Shown here: positions 1 through 7,901 of the stretch, one piece after another
Position numbering within the stretch: position 1 is the first letter of the stretch
Layout: each line of letters opens with the position of its first letter
Assembly: GCA_041749475.1 (NCBI GenBank)
Contig: JBGTBD010000044.1
Span: 1-25,929, forward strand
From: JBGTBD01 sp041749475
GTDB taxonomy: Bacteria > Pseudomonadota > Alphaproteobacteria > Rickettsiales > UBA998
DNA: 25,929 nt
Reading direction: 5' to 3'
Program-made: the position numbers and the translations under genes
Notes under the pieces: model-generated
Database searches by the model: none
Told to the model about the DNA's origin: nothing
Seen by the model: the letters and a program-made list of their open reading frames with translations, nothing else

Positions 1-768
1 TACGGTGTCACCTGTATTGGTGACGGTCAGACGGTCGCCGATATTAAGGACGCTGCCGCTCAATGTGCCTTGATAACCGCGCACGGTTTCGGTAATGCGG
101 ATGACGTTCTGTACGGGAAAGCGTACCGGGCCGGTGGACTCTGCCGGGGGGGTGAATTGTTCGATATAGTCGCGCACCGTCGGGCCTTGATACCAGAGCA
201 TATGCGCGCTGCGGGTGGTGACGTTATCGCCGCCGATTGCGCTGACGGGGATGAAGGTAATGTTGAGGTCGTCATGTGCTGCTAGTTCTCTGCGATAATG
301 CGCCTCGATTTCTTCGAAGCGTCCGCGTGCGTATTCGACCAAGTCCATTTTGTTGATGACGACGACGAAATGTTTGACGCCGAAGAAGGCGGCTATTTTG
401 CTGTGGCGGATAGTCTGTTCGCGGACGCCTTGCAGGGCATCGACCAACAAAAGGACGCAATCGCTATCGACGGCGGCGACGGCCATGTTGCGGACATATT
501 GCAGGTGGCCGGGCGTATCGGCGATGCGGTAATTGCGGTCGCCGTGGTGGAAATAGCGGTAGGCGACGTCGATGGTGATGCCTTGGGAACGTTCATCCTC
601 CAGCCCGTCGAGCAGGCGAGAATAATCTATGACGCCATCGACGAACGCGCCCGCCATCTGGTCTTCGGGGATGACATTCATGTCATACAGCAGCCGACCG
701 ATAAGGGTCGATTTCCCGTCATCGACATGGCCGGAGGTGATGAGCTTTATCATGCGTGGTTGCTGCAT
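1..768 (-). CDS. cysN: Sulfate adenylyltransferase subunit 1 (GTPase), N-terminal part, cut by window edge
   Basis: CysN is the EF-Tu-like GTPase that, with CysD, drives ATP + sulfate to APS. The reading frame is open from the ATG at 768 to base 1, giving 256 codons; the rest lies outside the window. G1 is visible as GHVDDGKST (residues 13-21), followed by DTPGH (G3) and NKMD (G4), all intact. The end of the visible part enters the beta-barrel domain (TVRGYQGTLSGSV). The ATG at 768 has an AGGA ribosome site about 8 bases upstream; a second in-frame ATG lies five codons later. No APS kinase gene is in view, though a CysC domain could be fused beyond the edge. It is the last visible gene of the cys operon, separated from cysD by a large inverted repeat. 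The family call is certain; the full length is unknown. Confidence 0.95.
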   Translation of the reverse strand, partial: MQQPRMIKLITSGHVDDGKSTLIGRLLYDMNVIPEDQMAGAFVDGVIDYSRLLDGLEDERSQGITIDVAYRYFHHGDRNYRIADTPGHLQYVRNMAVAAVDSDCVLLLVDALQGVREQTIRHSKIAAFFGVKHFVVVINKMDLVEYARGRFEEIEAHYRRELAAHDDLNITFIPVSAIGGDNVTTRSAHMLWYQGPTVRDYIEQFTPPAESTGPVRFPVQNVIRITETVRGYQGTLSGSVLNIGDRLTVTNTGDTV

Positions 769-802
769 TGCAGTAATCCTTATACGGTTTGTTATATCTC
801 AT

Positions 803-904
803 TTCCTCTCCCTTGAGGGGAGGGGTTAGGGGAGGGTGACCTTGCTATCAGGTGTATCGCTGCACCATCACCCCCACCTAACCTCCCCCCTCAAGGGGGA
901 GGAA
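803..904. repeat. Large imperfect inverted repeat between cysD and cysN
   Basis: Bases 803-840 are the reverse complement of 867-904 at 32 of 38 positions, around a 26-base loop. Each arm also carries a smaller near-palindrome (CCCTTGAGGG in the left arm). The composition is G-rich then C-rich, so the RNA would fold into one long hairpin. It resembles the dispersed intergenic palindromes known in many proteobacteria. Inside an operon it could attenuate cysN, stabilise upstream mRNA, or be neutral. Confidence 0.85.
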
Positions 905-925
905 TATTATTGTTGAGGCGGATAT

Positions 926-1828
926 TTAAAAATACCCTGCTTTCTTCTTGCGTTCCATGGAGGCGGATTGGTCGTTATCGATCAGGCGGCCTTGGCGTTC
1001 GGAGGCTTTGCTGGCGTTCAGTTCGGCGATAATGTCGTCAAGCGTTTTGGCGTCCGATTCCATTGCGCCGGTGAGGGGGTAGCAGCCGAGGGTGCGGAAG
1101 CGTACCTGGCGTTGCTGCACCTCTTCACCTTCAAGGAATTGGAAGCGGTCATCATCGACCATGATGAGTGCGCCATCGCGTTCGACGACGGGGCGTTCTG
1201 CGGCGAAATATAGTTGCACGACAGGGATATTCTCTGCGGCGATATAATTCCAGACGTCGTATTCGGTCCAGTTGGACAAGGGTGATACGCGCATGGAATG
1301 ATGCTGCGGCAGGCGGGTGTTGAACAGCCAGCCGAATTCCGGGCGCTGGTTCTTCGGCTCCCACGCATGGAAGCGGTTGCGGAGGGAGAATATACGTTCC
1401 TTGGCGCGGGATTTTTCTTCGTCACGCCGTGCGCCGATGAAGATGAAGTCGAATTTGTGGTGATTCAGCGCTTGTTTCAGCGCTTCGGTCTTCATAGTGT
1501 GTGTGTAGAGGCGGCTACCATGGTCGAAGGGGTTGATATTGTCTTCGACGCCTTTCGGGTTGGTGTGGACGTGGAGTTGCAGCCCGAGTTTTTTGACCGT
1601 TTCGTCGCGGAAGGAAATCATCTGGCGGAATTTCCATGTGGTGTCCACATGCAGTAAAGGCACGGGTGGTTTGACGGGGTAGAAGGCTTTCATCAACAGG
1701 TGCAATACGACGGCGGAGTCCTTGCCGATGGAATAGAGGAGCGCCGGGCGCTCGGCGGCGGCGACGGCTTCGCGGATGATGAAGATGCTTTCATCTTCGA
1801 GGGCTTGCAGGTGGGGAGAGAGGGTCAT
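926..1828 (-). CDS. cysD: Sulfate adenylyltransferase subunit 2
   Basis: CysD is the catalytic ATP-pyrophosphatase-type subunit that adenylates sulfate to APS, coupled to the CysN GTPase. The protein is 300 residues, close to the usual 302 or so. The PP-loop SIGKDSA is at residues 33-39, the DTTWKFR segment follows, and the C-terminus ends in the family-typical SMERKKKAGYF. The ATG at 1828 has a TAGGAA ribosome site about 12 bases upstream. It begins 14 bases after cysI, so the two are co-transcribed. Nothing is truncated. The identification is secure. Confidence 0.97.
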   Translation of the reverse strand: MTLSPHLQALEDESIFIIREAVAAAERPALLYSIGKDSAVVLHLLMKAFYPVKPPVPLLHVDTTWKFRQMISFRDETVKKLGLQLHVHTNPKGVEDNINPFDHGSRLYTHTMKTEALKQALNHHKFDFIFIGARRDEEKSRAKERIFSLRNRFHAWEPKNQRPEFGWLFNTRLPQHHSMRVSPLSNWTEYDVWNYIAAENIPVVQLYFAAERPVVERDGALIMVDDDRFQFLEGEEVQQRQVRFRTLGCYPLTGAMESDAKTLDDIIAELNASKASERQGRLIDNDQSASMERKKKAGYF

Positions 1829-1842
1829 GGGTATTGGTATTC

Positions 1843-3495
1843 CTATGCGCTTTGCGTTCTGTGGATGTAGTCGCCGAAGGATTCTTTTGGCTGGCGTTCC
1901 TTGCTGAATGTGCCGAGGAGAGTATCCAGCGTGGAGAGGATTTGAGTTTCGTCCTGTTCTTCGGCATAAAGGCTGTTGAGGCGGAGGCCGATGGCGTCAG
2001 CGCCCAACATCAGATTATACTTTCCGGCGGATTTACCTACGAGACCAATCTCCGCCACATACGGTCGTGCACAACCATTGGGGCAGCCGGTCATGCGGAT
2101 GGTGACGGGTTCGTTGGGGATTTGATGCTTTGCGAGGATGTTTTCCACTTTGCTCACTAGTTCTGGCATGTAGCGTTGCCCTTCCGCAAGCGCGAGCGGG
2201 CAGGTGGGTAGCGCCACGCAGGCCATCGCGTCCTTGCGTATGGGGGTGAAATGGCGAGCGGTGATGCCGTATTCCTGCAGCAAGGCTTCGACCTTGGGTT
2301 TGTCGTTTTCGGTGATATGGGTCAGCATCACGTTCTGGTTGGCGGTGAAGCGGATGTCGCTATAGCCTTCTGCCGTCACCGCATGGAGCAATGCTGCGGC
2401 GCGGTAATCGTCGTCATCCACCACCCGTCCATTCTCAATAAAGAGGGTGTAAAACCATGTGCCGTGCACGTCCTGCTGCCAGCCATAGATGTCACCGCGA
2501 TGGGTGAATTCGTAATGCTTCGGCGGGAGGAGGGGGGAGGAGATACGTGTGTTTAATTCTTCCTTGAACCATTCAACGCCGAGGGTATCCAGCGTGTATT
2601 TCAGGCGGGCGCGTTTACGGTCGCTGCGGTTGCCGAAATCGCGTTGGACGGCGACGATTTGCCAAACGACATCGAGGGTGTTTTCCTTTGGCGTAAAGCC
2701 GATGATGGTGGCAAGGCGGGGATATGTTTCGGGATTGCCGTGGGTTGTGCCGAGACCGCCGCCGACGGCGACATTGAAGCCGATGAACGAGCCGTTTTCC
2801 TCGATGGCGATGAGGCCGATGTCATTAGTGAAAATATCGGTTTCATTGTGCGGGGGGATGGCGATGGCAATCTTGAATTTGCGCGGGAGGTAGCGGGTTT
2901 CGTAAAGCGGATCGGGTTCCGGTTGGTCGCCACTTAACTTTTCTCCATCAAGCCATATCTCGCTGAATGCGCCTGTTCTCGGTAATAGATGTTCACTGAT
3001 TTTATCGGCGAAATCATAGACCTCGGCATGGAATTTGGAGAGGGAGGGGTGGACGCCTGCCAGCACGTTGCGGTTGACGTCGCCACAGGCGGCGATGGCG
3101 TCGAGGTTGAGTTTGGCGAAATCCTGTACGGTGGGTTTGAGGTCGGCCTTGACGATACCGTGGACCTGCACGGTCTGGCGGGTGGTGATTTTAATGATGC
3201 CAGTGGTGTAGGCGTTGGCGACGTTCTCAATGCCCAACCATTGTTCCTTGGTGATGTTCCCGCCGGGGATGCGCAGGCGTAGCATGAAGCTGTAGGCGGG
3301 CTCGAGTTTTTTGCGTTCGCGTTCCTCGCGGCGGTCGCGGTCGTCCTGCTGGTAGATGCCGTGGAATTTGATGAGTTGCTGGTCATCCGGGGTGACTTCG
3401 CCAGTGATTTTATTTTGCAGGGAATCGGTGAGCGTGCCGCGCAAGCCCCGGCTCTCTTTCTTCATCGCTTCGTTGGGGGAGAGCTTATCGGTCAT
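1843..3495 (-). CDS. cysI: NADPH sulfite reductase hemoprotein beta subunit
   Basis: CysI reduces sulfite to sulfide with six electrons, using a siroheme bridged to a 4Fe-4S cluster and electrons from CysJ. The product is 550 residues (E. coli 570). The four cluster and siroheme cysteines are present as C426-x5-C432 and C471-x3-C475, the same spacing as the family. Two ferredoxin-like half domains precede and follow the siroheme segment (RQTVQVHGI near the start, TGCPNGCARPY near the end). Its start codon overlaps the cysJ stop by one base (TGATG), with GAAGGA upstream, suggesting translational coupling and matched amounts of the two subunits. The cytoplasmic enzyme appears intact. Confidence 0.97.
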   Translation of the reverse strand: MTDKLSPNEAMKKESRGLRGTLTDSLQNKITGEVTPDDQQLIKFHGIYQQDDRDRREERERKKLEPAYSFMLRLRIPGGNITKEQWLGIENVANAYTTGIIKITTRQTVQVHGIVKADLKPTVQDFAKLNLDAIAACGDVNRNVLAGVHPSLSKFHAEVYDFADKISEHLLPRTGAFSEIWLDGEKLSGDQPEPDPLYETRYLPRKFKIAIAIPPHNETDIFTNDIGLIAIEENGSFIGFNVAVGGGLGTTHGNPETYPRLATIIGFTPKENTLDVVWQIVAVQRDFGNRSDRKRARLKYTLDTLGVEWFKEELNTRISSPLLPPKHYEFTHRGDIYGWQQDVHGTWFYTLFIENGRVVDDDDYRAAALLHAVTAEGYSDIRFTANQNVMLTHITENDKPKVEALLQEYGITARHFTPIRKDAMACVALPTCPLALAEGQRYMPELVSKVENILAKHQIPNEPVTIRMTGCPNGCARPYVAEIGLVGKSAGKYNLMLGADAIGLRLNSLYAEEQDETQILSTLDTLLGTFSKERQPKESFGDYIHRTQSA

Positions 3496-4949
3496 CAGTA
3501 GACATCCTTCACATAGCGGTTTTCTTCAGCCCATTGTTCAAGAACGTGGCCAGCTTCGATTGGGGAGATTTTTTTGTGTGCGGCGATGACATCGATCAGC
3601 GTCGCCTCGACATCCTCGCTCATGGGGGATTTGGCGCCGCAGACATAGAGGCTGGCGCCGTTCTCCATCCAGGTGATGACGTCGGCACCTTTCGATTTCA
3701 AATGATGCTGCACGTAGACCTTCTCCTGCTGGTCGCGCGAGAAGGCGAGGTCGAGGCGCGATAAGGTTCCGGTGGCGAGGTAATCCTGCCATTCGAGCTG
3801 GTAGAGGAAATCGCAATGGGAGCGCTGGTCACCGAAGATCAGCCAGTTCTCGCCCGAGGCGCCGCGCGCGTCGCGCTCCTGCATGAAGCTGCGGAAGGGG
3901 GCTATCCCTGTGCCGGGGCCGACCATGATGATGGGCTTGTCGTCCTCGGGCAGGCGGAAGATGTCGTTGCGGTGGATATAGAACTGGATTTCATCACCGG
4001 GGTTCAGCGTCGAGAGATAGTGTGAGGCGACGCCGAAACCCTTGCTGCCGTCCGGCCAGTAGTGCCATGCGTGGGAGACAGTGAGATGGACTTCGTCGGG
4101 AACCACAGCTTGGGAGGAGGCGATGGAATAGAGGCGCGGGGTGGGCACGGAGCCGTCTGCCGCAGCGGGAAGAATGATGCCGGCGGCGTCACCGGGGGTA
4201 TAGAGAATGGGGTCTGAAAATGTGATTTCAAGATGGTAGGTTTCTTTGGCGGAATCGATGTCGTTCAAGTTGACGATGTCCTTGACGATGCCGGTCACGG
4301 GGGAGAGGCGGTTATAGCCTTTGCTGGTGCGCGGCGCGGTATGGGCGGGCGCAGCTACAGTTTTGGTGGTGCTGGGGAGTTTGGCGAAGAGTCCGTCCAG
4401 CCATGCAGGGATATGGTCGTCGAAATCGACATCGAGCAACACGGTGTCAGCGAAACGCGTTGCGCCGAGGCGGGTGAAATGTTCATCGAGGTCAGCGGCG
4501 GCTTTGCAGAATTCGGTGTAGGCGCGGTCACCCAATCCCAGTACCGCGAATTTGAGATTGCTAAGGGAGAGGGATGTTTCGGCTTTCAATAATTCAAAGA
4601 ACTTGCGGGCGGCGTCGGGTGGGTCGCCTTCGCCATGGGTGGCGGAGATGAATACGGCGAAGGTTTCTTCCTTTGCGAGTGCTTTCAAGTCAGCTTTGTT
4701 GATGGGTTGGGCTTGGGGGCGGAAGCCGCGAGATTTGGCGAGTTTTGCTACTTCCTGCGCGATGCGTTTGGCGTTGCCGGTTTCGGTGGCGAAATAGATA
4801 GGAAGTGTTTGGGTGGCGGCGGGAGCAACTCCGCTGCCACCCATACTGTTACCGGCTCCACGAAGGTAGCCGGAAAGCCAGATCTTTTGATCCGCGTTGA
4901 GCGTGGTGAGCAATTGTTCCAGTAATGCGAGTTGGGCGCTATCGAGCAT
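3495..4949 (-). CDS. cysJ: Sulfite reductase flavoprotein alpha subunit lacking the connecting domain
   Basis: CysJ passes electrons from NADPH through FAD and FMN to CysI. At 484 residues it is about 115 shorter than the E. coli protein. The N-terminal helix (LSGYLRG), flavodoxin domain (residues 49-190, TETGNA phosphate loop at 55-60), FAD motif PRLYSIASS (271-279), NADPH-site GPGTGIAPFRSF (344-355) and C-terminal KDVY are all present. The helical connecting domain normally between PGD and PRLYSIASS is replaced by 17 residues (254-270). The frame is continuous, so this is not a frameshift. The ATG at 4949 is preferred over the GTG at 4958 because GGGAG is well placed only for the former. 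It overlaps the end of cysH. Function as CysJ is supported by position next to cysI. Confidence 0.93.
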   Translation of the reverse strand: MLDSAQLALLEQLLTTLNADQKIWLSGYLRGAGNSMGGSGVAPAATQTLPIYFATETGNAKRIAQEVAKLAKSRGFRPQAQPINKADLKALAKEETFAVFISATHGEGDPPDAARKFFELLKAETSLSLSNLKFAVLGLGDRAYTEFCKAAADLDEHFTRLGATRFADTVLLDVDFDDHIPAWLDGLFAKLPSTTKTVAAPAHTAPRTSKGYNRLSPVTGIVKDIVNLNDIDSAKETYHLEITFSDPILYTPGDAAGIILPAAADGSVPTPRLYSIASSQAVVPDEVHLTVSHAWHYWPDGSKGFGVASHYLSTLNPGDEIQFYIHRNDIFRLPEDDKPIIMVGPGTGIAPFRSFMQERDARGASGENWLIFGDQRSHCDFLYQLEWQDYLATGTLSRLDLAFSRDQQEKVYVQHHLKSKGADVITWMENGASLYVCGAKSPMSEDVEATLIDVIAAHKKISPIEAGHVLEQWAEENRYVKDVY

Positions 4950-5682
4950 CGGGCGCACTCCCGCGTATCAATTTGCCGTCCACGATATGCAGGCCGCATT
5001 CACTTTTCTCTTCCGATTCCCACCACCAGCGACCGGCGCGGGGGTCTTCACCGGGCTGGATGGCGCGGGTGCATGGGGCGCAGCCGATGGAGGTGAAGCC
5101 CTGGTCGAAAAGGGGGTTATAGGGGATGTTCTTGTCGTGGATATGTTTCCACAGCACTTCGTCCGACATGTCGAGCAGGGGGTAGAGTTTCAGGATGTCG
5201 TGCGCGCTGTCCCACTCGACGAAAGGCAAGGTGGCGCGGTGGGAGGATTGGGCGCGGCGGAGGCCGCTTATCCAGATGTCCGCGCCTTTGAGAGCGCGTT
5301 CCAACGGTTCTACCTTGCGGATGAAGCAGCAGGATTTGCGGTTCTCGACCGAGTCGTAAAACCCGTCGACACCGTTGGCCATGACGTAGGATTCTACGGA
5401 AACCGGGTTTGGATAATAGCGGGTGATGGTGAGAGCGTATTGCTGTTCGGTGCGCTCCAGCAGTTCCAGCGTTTCCGGGAAAAGGCGGCCTGTGTCCAGC
5501 GTGAAGAGGGAGATGGGCAAATACGCATGCGCGATGTGGTGAGTGATGAGTTGGTCTTCATTACCAAGGCTAGTCGAGAACACCGTGCCCTCATGCTCGC
5601 GCAACGACTCCAGCCGCTGAACCCATGTCAACTGCGGCCAGGTCTGCGTGAGGTGGTCGATGAGGGCTTCAGGACGTGGCAT
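4939..5682 (-). CDS. cysH: Adenylyl-sulfate (APS) reductase, 4Fe-4S assimilatory type
   Basis: This enzyme reduces APS to sulfite and AMP with thioredoxin or glutathione as donor. The 247-residue product has the cluster ligands C118-C119 and C201-x2-C204, which mark the APS-using (4Fe-4S) subclass rather than the PAPS-using enterobacterial form. The catalytic cysteine is C229 in SECGLH, and the nucleotide loop is STSLGNEDQ (36-44). The start MPRPEALIDH at 5682 is chosen because the upstream in-frame stretch is low-complexity sequence lying inside cysG. The gene overlaps the end of cysG by 14 bases and the start of cysJ by 11, so the operon is tightly coupled. Using APS directly fits the absence of a visible APS kinase. 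Confidence 0.95.
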   Translation of the reverse strand: MPRPEALIDHLTQTWPQLTWVQRLESLREHEGTVFSTSLGNEDQLITHHIAHAYLPISLFTLDTGRLFPETLELLERTEQQYALTITRYYPNPVSVESYVMANGVDGFYDSVENRKSCCFIRKVEPLERALKGADIWISGLRRAQSSHRATLPFVEWDSAHDILKLYPLLDMSDEVLWKHIHDKNIPYNPLFDQGFTSIGCAPCTRAIQPGEDPRAGRWWWESEEKSECGLHIVDGKLIRGSAPDAR

Positions 5683-7114
5683 AGAGCCCTTCTTTGGTCT
5701 GGGTGAAAAAGGGACGTTGTTCGGTCGCGGGTTCGCGCCAGCCATGCAGGTCACGCCAGCGGACGACTTCGCCGACGATGAACAGGGTGGGCGAGAGGAA
5801 AGGATAGTCGCCATAATATTCCGCGAAGGTGGCAAGGGTGGCGGCGTATTCGCGATGCTGCGGCGTTGTGCCCTGCTCGATGGCGACGATGGGAGTGGTG
5901 GGCGCCAGGCCGTGCGTCAGTAGTTTTTCGCACAGGGCTTTGCGGTGGGCTGTGCTCATATAGAAGACGAGCGTTTCATCCTTAGCCGCGCCGATGCTGT
6001 TCCAGAAATCTGTGTCCACGAGGTCTTTTTCGTTCAGGGTCAGCAGGCGGACGGAGCGCGCGCCGTCGCGTTCGGTAAGGGGTATTCCGGCCATCGCAGC
6101 GCATCCGGCAGCAGCGGTGATGCCGGGAACAATCTGATACGCAACACCTGCATCGCGGGCGATAGCGATTTCCTCCGCCGCGTGGGCGTAGATGCCAGCG
6201 TCACCGCCTTTGAGGCGGACTACGATCTGGCGGGCGTGCAGTTTTTCGGCGAGGAGTGCGTCGATTTGCGGTTGCGTCAGACTGTGTTTGCCCTTGGCTT
6301 TACCGACCGGTATTTTCTCGGCGTCGCGGCGGGCGTAGCGCTCTAATAGTTGGGGGGAGACGAGGCGGTCGTACAGAATCACGTCAGCCTGCGCCAATAA
6401 CTGTGCGCCGCGGACGGTGATAAGGTCGGGATGGCCCGGTCCGGCGCTGATGAGATAGAGTGCGCCACGTGTGCTGTTGGGGAAATCGGCCAGAGCGTCG
6501 AGGAAAAGCTGCTCGGCTTTCTGATCGTTATATTCAAGGACTTCCTGTGCGATGGGGCCGTCGATCACTTGTTCCCAGAAGAGGCGGCGTGGCTGGAGTT
6601 GGGTGAGCGTCTTGCCCACCAGTTCACGGCGGGAACGGATGAATTGGGTGAGGCGTTCCAAATTCCACGGCAGGACGCGCTCGATCTTCTGCTTGATGAG
6701 GCGGGCGAGGACGGGGGAGGTGGCGGAGGAAGAAATTGCGATCTGCACATCTCCGCGGCGGACGATGGCAGGGAAGATGAAATCGCAGTTCTTACTATCA
6801 TCCACGGCGTTCACAAGGATACCCCGTGCGCGGGCAGATTTGGCGATATGTTCGTTCAGCTTATGGTCGTTCGTGGCAGCGATGGCAATGCGTACGCCGT
6901 GCAAATCATCATCATTGAACGGGCGTTCCTGCCAGAGGATTCCGGCTTTCGACAGCGCTTCTTTCAGGCTGGGTTCAATATCGCTGGCGATGCAGAGTAG
7001 GTTGGCGGCGAAGGGCAGAAGGGATTCTAGCTTAGCAGTCGCGATATTCCCGCCACCGATGAGTAAAATACGGTCGCCTGCGTTCAGGCTGAGAAATAGC
7101 GGAAAATGAGTCAT
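5669..7114 (-). CDS. cysG: Siroheme synthase (precorrin-2 dehydrogenase/ferrochelatase + uroporphyrinogen-III methyltransferase)
   Basis: CysG converts uroporphyrinogen III to siroheme, the cofactor of CysI. It is 481 residues (E. coli 457). The N-terminal domain carries the NAD-binding LLIGGGNIA and the conserved NAVDD segment. The C-terminal methyltransferase carries SAGPGHPDLITVRG, the catalytic Asp in YDRLVSP, PGITAAAGCAA and the VFYM methionine. One departure is visible: the usual RLKGGDPFIFGRGGEE reads RLKGGDAGIYAHAAEE, in the SAM-binding region. It is the first gene of the cys operon; an AGG lies about 8 bases before the ATG. Its promoter faces the divergent Rrf2 gene. Confidence 0.95.
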   Translation of the reverse strand: MTHFPLFLSLNAGDRILLIGGGNIATAKLESLLPFAANLLCIASDIEPSLKEALSKAGILWQERPFNDDDLHGVRIAIAATNDHKLNEHIAKSARARGILVNAVDDSKNCDFIFPAIVRRGDVQIAISSSATSPVLARLIKQKIERVLPWNLERLTQFIRSRRELVGKTLTQLQPRRLFWEQVIDGPIAQEVLEYNDQKAEQLFLDALADFPNSTRGALYLISAGPGHPDLITVRGAQLLAQADVILYDRLVSPQLLERYARRDAEKIPVGKAKGKHSLTQPQIDALLAEKLHARQIVVRLKGGDAGIYAHAAEEIAIARDAGVAYQIVPGITAAAGCAAMAGIPLTERDGARSVRLLTLNEKDLVDTDFWNSIGAAKDETLVFYMSTAHRKALCEKLLTHGLAPTTPIVAIEQGTTPQHREYAATLATFAEYYGDYPFLSPTLFIVGEVVRWRDLHGWREPATEQRPFFTQTKEGLYATS

Positions 7115-7147
7115 TTTGGCCTAATGTGCGTGTGTGAGTGTAGATTG

Positions 7148-7175
7148 AATATAAAATAACAAAAACATTTTGCAA
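7148..7175 (-). promoter_or_regulatory. Candidate sigma-70 promoter of the cys operon
   Basis: On the minus strand TTGCAA (7175-7170), a 16-base spacer and TATATT (7153-7148) form a plausible -35/-10 pair, about 35 bases upstream of cysG. TTGCAA is its own reverse complement. Read on the plus strand with a 16-base spacer it leads to TATTTA (7192-7197), a weaker candidate for the Rrf2 gene. Confidence 0.5.
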
Positions 7176-7191
7176 TACAAAAATAATTTGC
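7160..7191. promoter_or_regulatory. Direct repeat, possible Rrf2 operator
   Basis: Two 14-base copies, CAAAAACATTTTGC (7160-7173) and CAAAAATAATTTGC (7178-7191), match at 12 positions and are spaced 18 bases apart. They cover the -35 element and spacer of the cys promoter, so a bound protein would block it. Binding by the adjacent Rrf2 protein is inference from position. Confidence 0.4.
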
Positions 7192-7215
7192 TATTTATAG
7201 AGGGAGGTCGTTTTT

Positions 7216-7647
7216 ATGATTCCATCCCGTATCCTGCTCGCCGCTTCTACGGCACTTGCAATTGCCCATCATGCATCTGAAGAGCGGCCCATCACTACGG
7301 CTGCACTGGAACAGCTATACCGCCTGCCACCGCGTAAACTGGAGCCTGTGGTGCGGAAACTGGCGAAAACGGGTATCATCAGCAGTATCCGGGGGGCGAA
7401 GGGGGGGTATTACCTGCCGCATCCCGAGCAGGTATCGCTCGCGCAGGTGATGGATGCGGTCGTAGAGCGGGTGGGGGAGGCTTATCCGCTTGCACCTCTG
7501 GGGCTGTTAATCGCCCCTGCGTTCGTTGAGGCGGAGGGGGCGCTCAGTGCTTCTCTTGCCGGGGTCAGTATTGCGCATCTGTTGCGTGAGGCGCATGCAC
7601 AACACTTATCCAGCCTGAAACTACAAGGACTTGAATACGTCATCTGA
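7216..7647 (+). CDS. Rrf2-family transcriptional regulator without Fe-S cysteines
   Basis: The 143-residue product is a winged-helix DNA-binding protein of the Rrf2 family: ITTAALEQLYRLPPRKLEPVVRKLAKTG is the helix-turn-helix region (written here in outline, residues 26-53) and SIRGAKGGYYL (57-67) is the conserved wing. There is no cysteine in the protein, so it cannot carry the IscR/NsrR-type cluster. This makes it closer in logic to CymR, which controls sulfur metabolism through a protein partner. GGGAGG lies 9 bases before the ATG. It is divergent from cysG across a 101-base AT-rich gap. I infer that it regulates the cys operon; the direct evidence is only position and family. Confidence 0.88.
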   Translation: MIPSRILLAASTALAIAHHASEERPITTAALEQLYRLPPRKLEPVVRKLAKTGIISSIRGAKGGYYLPHPEQVSLAQVMDAVVERVGEAYPLAPLGLLIAPAFVEAEGALSASLAGVSIAHLLREAHAQHLSSLKLQGLEYVI

Positions 7648-7750
7648 CATCATGCCTTATTAGATACAACACGCGCTATATTCTTACCTTTAGGGGCCGT
7701 TTATAACTCAGTCATGCGCCCAAATTCGTTCCTGATTCCCTAACGTGCAT

Positions 7751-7766
7751 TGTGATGAGGTTCACA
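7751..7766. promoter_or_regulatory. CRP-like palindrome TGTGA-N6-TCACA
   Basis: The sequence TGTGATGAGGTTCACA has both perfect half-sites of the CRP consensus with the standard 6-base spacer. It lies only 17 bases before the start of the small ORF at 7784 and just upstream of its ribosome site. At that position it would fit repression, or an unusually placed activator, rather than class I or II activation unless the transcript starts within it. Confidence 0.5.
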
Positions 7767-7783
7767 CCTAGAAGGAGAGACTT

Positions 7784-7864
7784 ATGCTGTATCTAGCCAT
7801 TTTCGTTGCTATCGCAGTTCTATGCACGATACCGTCTATCGGGTCGCGCGATATGCGTTTCTAA
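7784..7864 (+). CDS. 26-residue hydrophobic mini-protein
   Basis: The ORF MLYLAIFVAIAVLCTIPSIG plus SRDMRF encodes 26 residues: a single hydrophobic stretch long enough to cross the membrane (residues 2-18), then a short polar tail. It starts with ATG 6 bases after a near-perfect Shine-Dalgarno (AAGGAG, 7772-7777) and ends in tandem stops TAATAG. The gene ends 37 bases before the DJ-1-type gene, so the two probably share a transcript. I do not recognise a family. The strong ribosome site is the main reason to believe it is translated. It could alternatively be a leader peptide. Confidence 0.5.
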   Translation: MLYLAIFVAIAVLCTIPSIGSRDMRF

Positions 7865-7901
7865 TAGCATTCGTTTTATCACATTCACTGGGAGGGGAGT
7901 G

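Noticed and set aside
298..816. Plus-strand frame of 172 codons at the left end
   Set aside because: It is antisense to cysN, whose G1, G3 and G4 motifs are intact on the minus strand.
7806..7901. N-terminal extension of the DJ-1-type protein
   Set aside because: It overlaps the small ORF in another frame and lacks a ribosome site; GGAGGGG precedes ATG 7902.
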